Shown in pieces: positions 39,164 through 49,984 of a DNA stretch of 64,000 nt. Source of the DNA: Sinorhizobium chiapasense (GTDB lineage: Bacteria; Pseudomonadota; Alphaproteobacteria; Rhizobiales; Rhizobiaceae); assembly GCF_036488675.1 (NCBI RefSeq), contig NZ_CP133148.1, forward strand, positions 372,001 through 436,000, read 5' to 3'. The notes beneath the pieces are model-generated. The model ran no database searches. It was given only the letters and a program-made list of their open reading frames with translations, and had not been told where the DNA came from. The position numbers were made by a program, and so were the translations under genes. The stretch's first letter is position 1. Each line of letters starts with the position of its first letter.

Positions 39164-40657
39164 TCAGATCCTGAACAAGTGCCTGATGCGTGCGGTCAGG
39201 CGGGGCGCCGACTTGGAACCGTCGTCGTCATGATATTGTTTCAGTCGAACCAGCTCCGCGGCGGCTCGCTTGGACAAACTGGAGCCGAGTTCGTCGGCGA
39301 TCGCAGGGCGGTCGCACAGCAGCGCTGCGAGACCCTCCTGTGTGATCTCGTAGACCACGACGAAGGTCAGTGCCTCGACTGTCCCGAACTCGCCCGCCCC
39401 CGTGAGCAGACCGGCTTCGCCGAAGAAGTCGCCCGGCGCGAGACGCACAAGTTCCGTCACCCGCGTCTCGTCGCGACGCGTAATTGCGACGATGCCGCTG
39501 CGAATGATCATCAGCGAATCCAAGACAGCACCCTGTTCGACCAGAATCTCCCCCTTCCGGAACGTTCGGCGAACCATCGTCGAAGCGAGGGCTTCCTTTT
39601 CGTCGTCGGTCAGCGAGGCAAACAGCGCAATCGCATCAAGAAGGCGTCGAGGTGTTGTGTGATGGCCGAAGGAGATCTCGTCATCGGCGGCGCCCATCGC
39701 AGCTCCGGCGCTCTCAGGCGGCGGAGCAAGAATGAGCCCTGTCGCCTTCGCGTGGCGGTAGACCAGGTCGAAGATCTCGGTCCTTGCTTTTCCGGCGAGT
39801 CCGATATCAGCAACGCTGAATGTCAGTTCCAGTTGAACCGCAGTCGCGTCAAGGGATGTCACCTGGACGCTCGGTTCCGGCTGCGCCATGATCGAGTTGC
39901 TGCTGGTCAATGCCGACCGCATCACTTCGATCATCGCCGAGGGTAGTGTGGTCGGGCGGAATCGCACAGTGAGCGTCACGCCATGGCTTTGTTCGGGACT
40001 GCTGAGGTTGGTCAGCCTCGCCCTTGCGAGATCGCTGTTGGGAACCACGATCAGATCGTTGGCGCCGGTGACGAGGTGCGTTGCCCGCCAATTGGTCTCC
40101 ACCACCTTGCCTTCGATGTCATTGCCGAGCACGAGCCAGTCGCCGATCCCGTAGGGTCTGGCGAGATTGAGCGCGATTCCCGAAAACACATCGCTCAAGG
40201 TGCTTTGCAGTGCGAGGCCAAGGACGATGGCGATGGCACCCGAGGTCGCGATGAGCGTGCCGACGGGGGCGTCGAATACGTAGGCAATGACCGACAGAAT
40301 CGCGCCGACATAGATCACGCCGACGATCAGGTCCTGCAGGAGCCGCACCTCGCTTGGCTGCCGCTCGAAGATCAGAAACACGCGGACGATGCTGATCAGC
40401 GACCACGCCGCGTTTGTCCACCAGATGATCTTGGCGATGGCGATGAAGACCCGTTGCAGGACCGTCGTCCCGGGGCGCCCTGGTTCATAGGGAATGATAC
40501 CGTGATAGAGGAGCAGGACTGTGAGTGCTACGAAGAAGGTCAGCTGACCGATCAGGCGGCGCTTCGGATGGTGGCGCAGCAGCACGCGCGTGATCAACGC
40601 CCCGACGGCGGCGAGAGCGCCAGTCTGCACAAACGGATCGACGATGATATCCATCAT
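39164..40657 (-). CDS. MscS-type channel fused to cyclic-nucleotide-binding domain
   Basis: 497 residues. Three or four N-terminal membrane helices lead to the MscS pore/beta domain (VLGLALQSTLSDVFSGIALNLARPYGIGDWLVL, VPNSDLARARLTNLS). Residues about 345-470 form a cNMP/CAP-type domain (FRKGEILVEQGAVLDSLMII, PGDFFGEAGLLTGAGEFGTVEAL). MscS pores with such a domain are the bCNG family, channels proposed to be gated or modulated by cyclic nucleotides. Last gene after the efflux cluster, 21 bases from the adaptor gene. Confidence 0.9.
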   Translation of the reverse strand: MMDIIVDPFVQTGALAAVGALITRVLLRHHPKRRLIGQLTFFVALTVLLLYHGIIPYEPGRPGTTVLQRVFIAIAKIIWWTNAAWSLISIVRVFLIFERQPSEVRLLQDLIVGVIYVGAILSVIAYVFDAPVGTLIATSGAIAIVLGLALQSTLSDVFSGIALNLARPYGIGDWLVLGNDIEGKVVETNWRATHLVTGANDLIVVPNSDLARARLTNLSSPEQSHGVTLTVRFRPTTLPSAMIEVMRSALTSSNSIMAQPEPSVQVTSLDATAVQLELTFSVADIGLAGKARTEIFDLVYRHAKATGLILAPPPESAGAAMGAADDEISFGHHTTPRRLLDAIALFASLTDDEKEALASTMVRRTFRKGEILVEQGAVLDSLMIIRSGIVAITRRDETRVTELVRLAPGDFFGEAGLLTGAGEFGTVEALTFVVVYEITQEGLAALLCDRPAIADELGSSLSKRAAAELVRLKQYHDDDGSKSAPRLTARIRHLFRI

Positions 40658-40678
40658 ATCGCTCAGCCTTTGAGCGCC

Positions 40679-41665
40679 CTATGGTTGAGGAGAGAGCCAA
40701 ACGGTCATCCCCGGTTCGAGATTATCTATGGCTTCACCGGAGTCGAGTCGCACGCGGAAGCTGTTGAGATCGTGATCGCCGACGGCGCGGGCCGCACGCC
40801 AGGTGGCGAACTCGCCCAGTGGGCGGAGTTCCGTCACGCGGGCGTCGATGCGCCGTCCGTCCTGGGCGGTCAGCGTCACCGCGGCCCCAAGCGCGATCCT
40901 ATGCATTTCGTCCTCGCGCAAGGTAAAAGCAAACCACGGGTGGTCCTCGGTCTCCATCGTTAGTAACGGTTTGCCGGGCCCCAGGATCTCTCCGAGTTCG
41001 GCCACCCGTATGCGTACCGTGCCGTCGGCAGGCGCGAACAGCCTCGTCTTATCGAAGCGTGCGGCGAGCTGCGCCACCGTCGCATCGGCGAGCGCAACCC
41101 TGGCATCGGCCAATGCGCGTTCTTCTGCCGTGGGGCCGGCGCGTGCAGCCGCCGCCTGGGCCTGCTTCAGGTCGAGGTCGGCCTCGGCTTTTGCGAGCGA
41201 TGCGGTGGCCTCGTCCGCCGTTTGGCGGCTGGCGAAATTTCTGGTGAGGAGGGCGCTGGCTCGAGCGTATTGCTGTTGGGCAAGAACGAGATTCGCCTCG
41301 GCCGTGCGCACGCCCTCATCGGCGATTGCCACTTCCTCATCTCTGACGCCCGAATAGACCTTGTCTCGGTCGGCCCGCGCGCTCGCCGCCACGGCTTTGG
41401 CTTCGCCGACCGAAGCGACAAGATCGGGACTATCGACAATCGCAAGCAGGTCGCCTTTCCGAACCGTTTCGCCGGGCGAAACTGCCACCGAGGCCAGCCG
41501 ACCCGATATCTCGGGTGCGATCCGAATCTCGGTTCGGCGTACCATGCCGGGGATCGACCGCTCCGCTTCCTGCGCGCGCGAGACCTCCGCTGTCGCCAAT
41601 GGGAGAGCTGTCACGGCCGTCACGGCCAGCGCGATCAGGAGACGATGTTTCGATCCAATATCCAT
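40679..41665 (-). CDS. HlyD/RND-type periplasmic adaptor protein
   Basis: 328 residues with an N-terminal signal peptide (LLIALAVTAVTALPLATAEV). The biotinyl-lipoyl-like halves (IAPEISGRLASVAVSPGETV and RLFAPADGTVRIRVAELGEI) surround a long Ala-rich coiled-coil hairpin (about 75-190). It should bridge inner-membrane transporter and outer membrane in an export complex. The ATG follows GGAGAGCCTAG and lies one base after the permease stop, so it is coupled to the fused permease. Confidence 0.88.
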   Translation of the reverse strand: MDIGSKHRLLIALAVTAVTALPLATAEVSRAQEAERSIPGMVRRTEIRIAPEISGRLASVAVSPGETVRKGDLLAIVDSPDLVASVGEAKAVAASARADRDKVYSGVRDEEVAIADEGVRTAEANLVLAQQQYARASALLTRNFASRQTADEATASLAKAEADLDLKQAQAAAARAGPTAEERALADARVALADATVAQLAARFDKTRLFAPADGTVRIRVAELGEILGPGKPLLTMETEDHPWFAFTLREDEMHRIALGAAVTLTAQDGRRIDARVTELRPLGEFATWRAARAVGDHDLNSFRVRLDSGEAIDNLEPGMTVWLSPQP

Positions 41666-41666
41666 T

Positions 41667-43994
41667 CTAGGCTCTCCGGGCGGTTGCAATCCGGGCGCCC
41701 GCAACAGCCAGGATCGCATATGCGCCCGCCAGCGCCCAGAGTCTCATCCAGTCGTCGAAAACGTCAAACAGCGAGGCTCCCATCTGGTTCACGCGCACCA
41801 GCGCGTCGATTCCCGACGTGCTTGGCAGGATCACGCTTGCGGCGCGCAGAACGGGAGGGATCGCTTCAGGCGGCCAGGCCACGCCGACAAGGAAGAAAAG
41901 TGGCAGGCTGATCGCGATGAACAAGAGCACCGCGGTCTCGCGGCGCTTGAACCAGCCTCCGACAAACTGGCCGAGCAAGCTGACGGACAGAATGAAGGGA
42001 ATGGAAAGCGCGAGGATTTCGAAGACGCGGTCGCTCGCAGAAAAACCGTAGACTCTCGGAAGGACGACCAGAAAGAGCGCGTAACCCGGCAGTGAAAGCA
42101 ACAGGTGCGCAAGGCTCTGGCCGATCACCGCCGTCAAGGCGCTGCGATTGCGGAGTGCGGCGTGACCGCCACCTTCGAACGCCACGCCGCCAACCGTCGC
42201 GACTCCCATCAGTAGCGTTTGTTGCAGGATCAGGACGAAGGCGGCCGGCACGATGTAACTGCCATAGCCGCCGGTGGGGTTGAAGAGTGGCTGGTTCAGG
42301 ATTTCGACGGGCGCGCTGCCGGCCAGCGCGGCCCGGTAGAGACTGCCGTCCGGTCGCGCGCTGCGTGCTGCAAGATCGGCGCGGACTGCGCCCACCGCTT
42401 CCTGGATACCCTGGAGCGTGCGGTTGTAGAGCAGGAAATAGGTGGAGTCCACGAATGCAGGCAACCTTGCGCCGCCACCCTTCAGAACGTCGCGCTCCGT
42501 GCCTGCGGGAATGCCCAGGATGCCGAAAACCTCGCGACCCGCCAAGGCCATCTGCGCTTCCGCCAGAGTGGTCGGCCGAACCGCAACTTCGAGGGTCTCA
42601 TGTGCATCGAGGGCCTGGAGGATCGTCAGGCTGACGTTTGACCTGTCGTCGTCGACCACGGCGATCGGAACGTTCTTGATGAGCTGACCGAGATAGGGTT
42701 GCGGATAGAATACCCCATAGATGATCGGCGCGAGCACGATCAGGCTGAAGGCGCCGCGGTCGCGAAGGATGCGGCCGTATTCATCGGTGAAGGCGCGCAC
42801 GAGACCGATCCGAGCCGGGCCCGGTGGAGCTGGTGCCTCCGCCGGGTTGGGCATTGGGCGACGGGAAACCGAGCGCAGTCTCATTAAGGCGAGGCCGAAA
42901 TAGACGAAGGCCAAACCGCCGAGCATCATGAAAGGCATGGCCGAATCCTGCGCGGGCACGCCGCGCGCCGCCTGGTCGAACAGAAGTTGTATGTACCAGC
43001 GCAGGGGTAAAAGGGCGCCCCAGCCGCGCGCGAAAGCGCCCATGGCAAGAACCGGGAACCCTACGCCTGCGTATCCGAAAGCCGGGGAACAGACGATACC
43101 GGTGAGGCTCAGTCCGAAGGCAAGATTCCGGACAAGCAACTGGAGCAAAGCGCCTATCGAAAGGTAGGCGATGATCAACAGACAGGCCGAAACGCCGACA
43201 AGCGCCGCGTTGCCCCGAAACGGGATCTCGTAGAGACCGTGAATGATGCCGAGCCCGACGGCCATTATTAGCAGGAAAATGATGAAGTACGGGGCGAGCT
43301 TGCCGACGAGTGCGGTCAAGCTGCTTCCTCCGGCAGTCGACAGCCATTCGCTCATGCTGCGCGACCCGAACTCCGAGCCAACGGCATAGCCGGCGGCGAT
43401 CGCAACCACGATGTGAAGGACGGTCGGCAAGATCGCGCGCAGCAGAAACTGCGCATAGTTCATGGCGGGATTGGTGAGCACATATTGTTCGACGATCAGC
43501 GGTCCGGGCTGAAAGGAGGTCCCGCGTAGACCGGGCGGCAGGTCGGCGACGGCGGCTGAGACGGCGCCCTGGAGCGCGCCGGAAGCAACATTGCCGGGGG
43601 TGAAGAACTGCTTGTTGGAAAAGATCACGATCCTCGGACGGCGCCCGCCCAGAATGTCGCTCTCGAGATCCTTGGGAAGGTAGACTGCGGCAATGGCTTT
43701 CCCCGATCGGACCGCATGCATTGCCTGATAAAGGTCCTCAGACCGCACGTCGACATTAACGCCCGGCGCGGCACTGATGGCATGAACGAAGGTCATCGAA
43801 GTCCTCGATCGGTCGTGATCGACGACATCGACATGGAGGTTGCGGATAACCGCATTGCTGAAGGTCGCGGCCAACAGCGCAAAGGCGAGCAACGGAATGC
43901 CCACGACGAGCAGCAGCGCCACCTTGTCGCGCCAGATCCAGGTTATCTCGCGCATGGCGACGCTGACAATGCCGGGACGATGGGGGGTTGGCAT
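41667..43994 (-). CDS. fused double ABC-2-type permease
   Basis: 775 residues made of two ABC2_membrane_3/YhgE-type halves. Each half starts with a cytoplasmic stretch and helix (REITWIWRDKVALLLVVGIP; DEYGRILRDRGAFSLIVLAP), then a large extracytoplasmic domain with VVDHDRSRTS or VVDDDRSNVS, then a five-helix membrane block. The ATG overlaps the preceding adaptor stop (TAATG). Such permeases normally need an ABC ATPase, and none is encoded in the cluster. It is flanked by two adaptor genes, so it is probably an exporter of unknown substrate. Confidence 0.87.
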   Translation of the reverse strand: MPTPHRPGIVSVAMREITWIWRDKVALLLVVGIPLLAFALLAATFSNAVIRNLHVDVVDHDRSRTSMTFVHAISAAPGVNVDVRSEDLYQAMHAVRSGKAIAAVYLPKDLESDILGGRRPRIVIFSNKQFFTPGNVASGALQGAVSAAVADLPPGLRGTSFQPGPLIVEQYVLTNPAMNYAQFLLRAILPTVLHIVVAIAAGYAVGSEFGSRSMSEWLSTAGGSSLTALVGKLAPYFIIFLLIMAVGLGIIHGLYEIPFRGNAALVGVSACLLIIAYLSIGALLQLLVRNLAFGLSLTGIVCSPAFGYAGVGFPVLAMGAFARGWGALLPLRWYIQLLFDQAARGVPAQDSAMPFMMLGGLAFVYFGLALMRLRSVSRRPMPNPAEAPAPPGPARIGLVRAFTDEYGRILRDRGAFSLIVLAPIIYGVFYPQPYLGQLIKNVPIAVVDDDRSNVSLTILQALDAHETLEVAVRPTTLAEAQMALAGREVFGILGIPAGTERDVLKGGGARLPAFVDSTYFLLYNRTLQGIQEAVGAVRADLAARSARPDGSLYRAALAGSAPVEILNQPLFNPTGGYGSYIVPAAFVLILQQTLLMGVATVGGVAFEGGGHAALRNRSALTAVIGQSLAHLLLSLPGYALFLVVLPRVYGFSASDRVFEILALSIPFILSVSLLGQFVGGWFKRRETAVLLFIAISLPLFFLVGVAWPPEAIPPVLRAASVILPSTSGIDALVRVNQMGASLFDVFDDWMRLWALAGAYAILAVAGARIATARRA

Positions 43995-45199
43995 TATCGT
44001 GCCCGCCAATCGGTGTAGGCGCTCATTCCGGGCCGCAACGCGCTGACCTTTTCGACCGGATAGGCTCTCACCTCGAAGGTGCGCAGGTCGAAGTCTCCGG
44101 TTGCCCGCGTCGCCCGCCACCCGGCATATTCGCCGCGCGTTGCAATCGTCCGCACTTCGACTTCTATCGGGGCGTCTCCAAGTGCGGGAATCCTTGCCGT
44201 GAACCGATCGCCGACCTTCAACCCGTTGAGCAAGTCTTCGCGAAGGTCAAAGCGCAGCCAGACGTCGCTAAGGTCGATGAGCGAGAGCAGGGGCACGCCG
44301 GGTGAGACATATTCCCCCGGTTCGGCCGCGACCTGATAGACCTGCGCCGAAACCGGCGCGCTGACCGTCAGCTCCGCGACCTGCGCCTTGAGGGTGACGA
44401 TTACCGCCTCTGCCTTGGCGACAGCAGCCTTTGCTACGCCGCGCTCCTCTGCCGTGTATCCGGCGACCGCCTCGTCGAGGGCAAGCTTGGCCTGCTCCAG
44501 AGATCGCTTGGCGACATCGAGCGATGCCGTCGCCTCGTCGAGGTTCTGCATTGACGCATGTTCGCTCTTCGTCAACTGCACTGTGCGATCATAGGTCTGC
44601 TGCGCAAGCGTCATGTTCGCCGCGCTTGCCGCGACCGCCGCCTTGCGCTCGGCAATAACTTCGGCGCGCGTGCCGACCTCAATGCGTTTGAGATCGGCAA
44701 CAGCGACCAAGCGTGCCGCTTCGGCCTCGCGCAATTTCATCCGCAGCTCGGGATTGTCGATTGCAACGAGCAAGTGGCCGGCGTTCACATTGTCGCCCCG
44801 CGAGATGGGCCGCTCGCCGACGCGGCCATCGACGCGCGCGGCGATGTCGATGCGGGTGGCGTCGGCCTCGCCCTGGACCAGCAGGGGCTGCGGCTGCACC
44901 AGGTACCACAACGACAATCCCACGATCACGGCGGTGCTGATGGCGACGATGGTGGCGGCGATCGGCGCCTTGCCCGTCGCTGCCGGCGACGCGGGTATCG
45001 GCGACGGCTCGACCCGTTCGACGATCGCCGGTCTGGTCGGTTCTGCCTCAGCGGACGGGTTTGATATGCCGCCGGACCGGTCCATCGCCGCAGCGATAGA
45101 ACCGGCCGATGCCTCGGTCGTCCCGGCGCCGTCCGGCGCATTGTTCAAATTGGTCGGGTATGGCGCACCGATCGGCGAGCTCTGTGACGGCTCTTTCAC
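43994..45199 (-). CDS. HlyD-type membrane-fusion adaptor
   Basis: 401 residues from a GTG preceded by GGAGGCGATGGA; the frame extends further upstream without protein-like character. A Pro/Ser-rich cytoplasmic segment (about 1-75) is followed by one transmembrane helix (AATIVAISTAVIVGLSLWYLV). After that come lipoyl-like halves (DIAARVDGRVGERPISRGDN and LTVSAPVSAQVYQVAAEPGE) and an alpha-hairpin. It is first in the export operon and its stop overlaps the fused permease start. Confidence 0.87.
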   Translation of the reverse strand: MKEPSQSSPIGAPYPTNLNNAPDGAGTTEASAGSIAAAMDRSGGISNPSAEAEPTRPAIVERVEPSPIPASPAATGKAPIAATIVAISTAVIVGLSLWYLVQPQPLLVQGEADATRIDIAARVDGRVGERPISRGDNVNAGHLLVAIDNPELRMKLREAEAARLVAVADLKRIEVGTRAEVIAERKAAVAASAANMTLAQQTYDRTVQLTKSEHASMQNLDEATASLDVAKRSLEQAKLALDEAVAGYTAEERGVAKAAVAKAEAVIVTLKAQVAELTVSAPVSAQVYQVAAEPGEYVSPGVPLLSLIDLSDVWLRFDLREDLLNGLKVGDRFTARIPALGDAPIEVEVRTIATRGEYAGWRATRATGDFDLRTFEVRAYPVEKVSALRPGMSAYTDWRAR

Positions 45200-45518
45200 T
45201 CCATCGCCTCCGCGCTTCAATTTCTCCCAGCGTAGCAAATTCGGTGGCAATCGCGCTCCGCGTCTTGTCGCTTTGGGCTGCATTTTGAACAAAACCGTCC
45301 GGGGTTACACTGCTTCCGGCCGACGGGCCGCGACCTGAGTAGCCATGACGACTGACACAGGGGTAGTGATGCGCGGCAGAATTAAAAAAAAAGCGGTGCT
45401 TTCGGCAAAGACCGCCTGTCGAGGACACGTCATCGTCGGCGTTCCCGCATGTCGATGTGTGAAGCCGCGCGTCGCGTGTTGAGGTTTGCGTGCAACTCGC
45501 TTGGAACGAGGCAGATAG
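45200..45518. other. divergent region between export operon and fixN-like gene
   Basis: About 320 bases. A poly-A tract lies at 45382-45393. I looked for an FNR/FixK box (TTGAT-N4-ATCAA) ahead of the oxidase gene and did not see one. Confidence 0.4.
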
Positions 45519-47141
45519 ATGGTCGCGAGACTGACAATGAGCGAACGGCGATGGGCCGTCGTCATTCTTCTGGTTGTCAGCCTGTGCGGCTTGACCATGG
45601 CGGCCGATGGTCGGGCGGACACGCTTGGCGTTCACGGCTTTATTGTGCTGGTCTTCAGCTTTGGGCTCGCTTTCTTCGTCATGTCAGACTTCTATTCTCC
45701 CGAGCCCGATCCGGAGCGGCTCAGTCGTTATTACGACGATCCGACGAAAGTGGGCATCGTCCTGGCCATGGTTTGGGCAGTGATCGCCATGTTCGTCGGT
45801 GTCTGGGTCGCGGCGTTGCTCGCCTGGCCGGATATGACGTTCGACGCAGCCTGGGCGAGCTTCGGCCGGCTCCGCCCAGTCCATACCTCCGGAGTGATCT
45901 TCGGCTTCGGAGGCAACGCGCTGATCGCGACGTCCTTCCATGTGTTGCAGCGAACGTCGCGCGCTCGCCTGCCGGATCAGTTGAGCCCCTGGTTCGTGCT
46001 TATCGGCTACAATCTCTTCTGCCTGGTCGCTGCGAGTGGCTACCTTCTCGGCATCACCCAATCGAAGGAATATGCGGAGCCTGAATGGTATGCGGATATC
46101 TGGCTGACGATCGTCTGGATCGTCTATTTTCTCATCTACATCCGAACATTGGCACGCCGTAAGGAACCGCACATCTACGTGGCCAACTGGTATTACATGG
46201 CCTTCATTCTTGTCGTTGCGGTCCTCCACATCGTCAACAATCTCGGCGTGCCGGTGTCGTTCGGACATGCGAAGAGCTATTCGCTGTTTTCCGGTGTTCA
46301 GGACGCAATGACCCAATGGTGGTACGGCCACAACGCTGTCGCATTCTTCCTCACCGCCGGCTTTCTCGGCATGATGTACTACTACCTGCCGAAGCGTGCG
46401 GAACGGCCGCTCTTCTCCTATCGGCTATCGATCATCAGCTTCTGGGGCATCACCTTCATGTACATGTGGGCGGGCTCGCACCATTTGCACTTCACAGCAC
46501 TGCCGCAGTGGGTCCAGACCCTCGGCATGACCTTCTCGTTGGTGCTGCTGGTGCCGTCCTGGGCCTCTGCGGGCAATGCCCTGGCGACGCTCAACGGCGC
46601 TTGGCACAAGGTGCGTGACGACGCGACGCTCAGATTCATGATGGTCGCTGCCGTCTTTTATGGCCTCGCAACCTTTGAAGGTTCGTTTATGGCAATCCGG
46701 GCGGTGAATTCGCTCTCCCATTACACCGACTGGACGGTTGGGCACGTGCATGCCGGCGCACTCGGTTGGGTCGCGATGATTTCCTTCGGATCGATTTACG
46801 CGCTCGTGCCGTGGATGTGGAAGCAGAAAGCGATGTATTCGCCCAAGCTGGTCGAGGTCCACTTCTGGCTCGCGCTCTCGGGGACGATCGTTTACGTGTT
46901 CTCGATGTGGAACTCGGGCATTATTCAGGGGCTCATGTGGCGTACCTATAACGAGAACGGGACGCTCGCCTATTCGTTCCTCGAGTCCGTCGTCGCCATG
47001 CACCCTTATTACATCGCTCGCGCTTTTGGTGGGCTCCTGTTCCTGGTGGGTGCGACCGTTGGTTTCTACAATATCGTAATGACGATTCGCGCCGCCCACA
47101 CAGAGCTTGCGGCCGATGCCGCGCGTTTGCTCGTCGCATAG
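45519..47141 (+). CDS. fixN: cbb3-type cytochrome c oxidase subunit I, stand-alone
   Basis: 540 residues with about twelve membrane helices. Heme and copper ligands are visible: [26 protein letters not shown], the CuB pair [10 protein letters not shown], and [13 protein letters not shown]. This is the catalytic subunit (CcoN/FixN) of the high-affinity oxidase. The usual partner genes fixO, fixQ and fixP are absent next to it, so it is an orphan copy. GAGGCAGATAG precedes the ATG. Its last codons overlap, on the opposite strand, a truncated sensor kinase gene. Confidence 0.92.
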   Translation: MVARLTMSERRWAVVILLVVSLCGLTMAADGRADTLGVHGFIVLVFSFGLAFFVMSDFYSPEPDPERLSRYYDDPTKVGIVLAMVWAVIAMFVGVWVAALLAWPDMTFDAAWASFGRLRPVHTSGVIFGFGGNALIATSFHVLQRTSRARLPDQLSPWFVLIGYNLFCLVAASGYLLGITQSKEYAEPEWYADIWLTIVWIVYFLIYIRTLARRKEPHIYVANWYYMAFILVVAVLHIVNNLGVPVSFGHAKSYSLFSGVQDAMTQWWYGHNAVAFFLTAGFLGMMYYYLPKRAERPLFSYRLSIISFWGITFMYMWAGSHHLHFTALPQWVQTLGMTFSLVLLVPSWASAGNALATLNGAWHKVRDDATLRFMMVAAVFYGLATFEGSFMAIRAVNSLSHYTDWTVGHVHAGALGWVAMISFGSIYALVPWMWKQKAMYSPKLVEVHFWLALSGTIVYVFSMWNSGIIQGLMWRTYNENGTLAYSFLESVVAMHPYYIARAFGGLLFLVGATVGFYNIVMTIRAAHTELAADAARLLVA

Positions 47142-49867
47142 AAACCGTTTGAGATAAGATTGAGAAGCACGCGTGTGATCTCCTGCGGGTATAGGTCGAC
47201 CTCACCGGCCACTGGATCGAGTGATTTCTCCAGCGTGATCGTGAACCCCTGCTTCTCAGCTCGAGCCCCATGATAGGCGAGATTGAGGCTCTCCTCGACG
47301 ATGGCGTTGATATTGGTCGGGCGGCGCTCTCCCGCTCCCTGACGCGAATGCATAAGCATGTTCTTGACGATTGAATCGGCGCGCTTGCCGTGCTGGACGA
47401 TCTTCTCAAGATTGCCCTTTATCGTGTCGGCGAGTGTGTCGATCTCGGCGCGCGGCGCGCCGTCGGCTACCGCGCCGCCCACCGCTTGCTGAAGCTCTTC
47501 GATCAATTCGACCGACAGCGCCGAGAAATTATTGACGAAGTTCAACGGGTTCTTGATCTCGTGCGCAATTCCGGCGGTCAGTTGTCCGAGCGAGGCGAGC
47601 TTCTCCGTCTGGATCAATCGGTCCTGCGTGGTCTTGAGTTCCTCGAGGGAGCGCGACAGCTCCTCGGTTCTCGCCTGTACTTCCTGGAAAAGACGCACAT
47701 TTTCGATGGCGATCACCGCCTGGTCGGCGAAGGTCGATGCCAACTCGATCTGCTTATCGGTGAAGGGCCGCACGGTCGAGCGGGCCAATGCGAGCACCCC
47801 GATCGGGCTTCCTTCGCGCAGGAGCGGCACGCCAAGTACGCTACGAAACCCGCCAAGTCTTTGCCCCTCGCGCAGCTCGTACTCCGGGTCATCGAGAACG
47901 TCGGCGACCTGAACCGGCCGGGCCCCAAGCAGGGTGCGCCCAACGATGGTGCCGCGCCCCGGCTCCAGCGGGAGCGCTCGGAAATATTGGTCGAATTCCT
48001 GCGAGAAGCCGAAGCGGGCGACAGGATAGTGCGCGTCACCCATCGGCCGGGTCATGGTCGCCATGTCCGCGTGGCAAAGACGGGCACCCGACGATACAAG
48101 GGTATCCAAAACGCCCTGCAGGTCGAATGCGGAACGGCTGATAACCTTCAGCACGTCGGCCGTCGCGGTCTGCTGCTCCAGCGCCTCGGACAGCTCTGCC
48201 GTTCGCGCCTTCACCTCGTCGAACAGCCGCACGTTCTCAATCGCTATGACCGCCTGGTCGGCAAAGGTCTGAACGAGCTCGATCTGCTTTTCCGTGAAAG
48301 ACCTGACTTCGGTCCGGCGAATGACGAGAGCGCCAATTGATTCCTCTTGCCGCAACAAAGGCGCTGCCAGAGTTGTACGGTGGCCCATCCGCGCCGCCAT
48401 GCGGTGTCCGTCCGGGAACTCGTCGGCTTCGGCGCTGTGGTCGGGGACATGGACGGACCTTCGCTCTATAACCGCTCGCCCGGTCGCCCAGCCCGGTGAT
48501 ACCGGCCAGCCAGGGAGATCCATTGGAATCGGCCCATGGTGCGCTCTCGGATGGAGCATGTCTCCATGCTTCAGGAATATCACTGCATCGTACGCCTCGC
48601 AAAGCCGCACGGCCGACTCGACAAGCGTATCGAGCACGGTCTGGAGGTCGAAGGTCGACCGGCTGATGACCTTGAGGACATCCGCTGTCACAGTCTTCTG
48701 CTGCAGCGCTTCCTTCAGGTCGAGATTCCGTTTCTCCAGATCGGTGAACAGTCGAACATTCTCGATTGCTATCCCGGCCTGTTCCGCGAAGGTCTTGAGG
48801 AGTTCGACTTGGCGATCGGGGAACAATCCCGGTTCGGTTCTTGCCACGACAATGGTTCCGATCGGAAGACCGCCGCGCAAGATAGGTACGGCCACCAGGC
48901 TCCGGTAGTTCGAGGATTGTGCGCTAAGGGCGGGGTGGGCCTCGTATTCTGGATCGACGAGCCGGTCCTCTATCTGCTCCACCGATCGGCTGAGGATTGA
49001 ACGCCCGGCCGCACTGCCTCGACCGGGTGGGGATGGAAGCATCGCGCCCTCGGGTTCCAGCCGGTGATGCGCGACGAAATGCAACAGTTCGCCATCATAG
49101 CGAAACACGTGGCAGAATTGCGCGCCGCAAAGCCGGGCGGCACGCTGCGCGATAGTGTCGAACACGGGCTGCGCATCGGTCGGTGACGTCGAGATGACGC
49201 GAAGTATTTCGCTTGTCGCAGTCTGCTGTTCGAGCGCCTCGCCAATCTCTCGGTTGCGCGCTTGCGCTTCCTCGAAAAGACGGACGTTCTCGATGGCGAT
49301 CACCGCCTGATCGGCGAATGTCCGCAGGAGTTTAACCTGCCGTTCTGGAAAGTATCCGACCTCACGTCGACTGACGCCGATCGCTCCGATCGGACGCCCT
49401 GTCAACATCAGCGGCACGCCGATGGCACTGCGATAGGAGACGATTTTCGCCAGCGGGAGCAACTGGTATTCGGGATCGGCAAATACGTCAGGAATCTGCT
49501 CTATGGTACCGCTGAGAAAGGCTCGCCCCGTTACATTGCCCCTATAGGGTTTCCGCGGGAAAATGGCATGTACCGCTTCAATGCCTTCGCGCGATATGCC
49601 GTGATAGGCGACGGCGTGCAGGAGTTCACCGTCGAACCGAAACACAAAGCAAAATTCTGCCGCGCACAGCCTCGCAGCGCTTTTCGCTATCGCATCGAAG
49701 ACGGGCTGCGCGGAACTGGTCGAGATCGGAATGACCCGCAGTATTTCGCTCGTCGCCGTCTGTTGCTCGATAGCCTCGTCACGCTCCCGCCTCAGCAGCT
49801 CGACCTGTTGTCTGAGACTGACGCTTGAATCATCCGGCTCGCGCCCCTCCACTGCAGTATCCCCCAT
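47066..49867 (-). CDS. four-GAF sensor histidine kinase, ATPase domain truncated
   Basis: 933 codons. Four GAF domains follow each other (roughly 45-200, 225-385, 405-560, 580-740), joined by repeated helical linkers ([33 protein letters not shown]). The phospho-acceptor His lies in [12 protein letters not shown] (about 769). The ATPase domain reaches the N-box ([15 protein letters not shown], ending about 915) and then reads 18 unrelated residues that are the reverse complement of the fixN-like gene, to a stop. The G1, F and G2 boxes are missing. The gene was cut by a rearrangement at about 47080-47135, so the kinase is probably inactive. Confidence 0.85.
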   Translation of the reverse strand: MGDTAVEGREPDDSSVSLRQQVELLRRERDEAIEQQTATSEILRVIPISTSSAQPVFDAIAKSAARLCAAEFCFVFRFDGELLHAVAYHGISREGIEAVHAIFPRKPYRGNVTGRAFLSGTIEQIPDVFADPEYQLLPLAKIVSYRSAIGVPLMLTGRPIGAIGVSRREVGYFPERQVKLLRTFADQAVIAIENVRLFEEAQARNREIGEALEQQTATSEILRVISTSPTDAQPVFDTIAQRAARLCGAQFCHVFRYDGELLHFVAHHRLEPEGAMLPSPPGRGSAAGRSILSRSVEQIEDRLVDPEYEAHPALSAQSSNYRSLVAVPILRGGLPIGTIVVARTEPGLFPDRQVELLKTFAEQAGIAIENVRLFTDLEKRNLDLKEALQQKTVTADVLKVISRSTFDLQTVLDTLVESAVRLCEAYDAVIFLKHGDMLHPRAHHGPIPMDLPGWPVSPGWATGRAVIERRSVHVPDHSAEADEFPDGHRMAARMGHRTTLAAPLLRQEESIGALVIRRTEVRSFTEKQIELVQTFADQAVIAIENVRLFDEVKARTAELSEALEQQTATADVLKVISRSAFDLQGVLDTLVSSGARLCHADMATMTRPMGDAHYPVARFGFSQEFDQYFRALPLEPGRGTIVGRTLLGARPVQVADVLDDPEYELREGQRLGGFRSVLGVPLLREGSPIGVLALARSTVRPFTDKQIELASTFADQAVIAIENVRLFQEVQARTEELSRSLEELKTTQDRLIQTEKLASLGQLTAGIAHEIKNPLNFVNNFSALSVELIEELQQAVGGAVADGAPRAEIDTLADTIKGNLEKIVQHGKRADSIVKNMLMHSRQGAGERRPTNINAIVEESLNLAYHGARAEKQGFTITLEKSLDPVAGEVDLYPQEITRVLLNLISNGFYATSKRAASAASSVWAARIVITIL

Positions 49868-49984
49868 GCAATCAGCTTGAGTCGAGTGCTACCGTCCACC
49901 ATGGGATGCGCGCCCCACGTCCAATCCCATGGCCGGCATGCCTGCTAGGATACTCCATCTGATCAGTTGTGACGAGGTGACCTC

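Noticed and set aside
45200..45518. FNR/FixK box upstream of the fixN-like gene
   Set aside because: No TTGAT-N4-ATCAA or close variant was seen.
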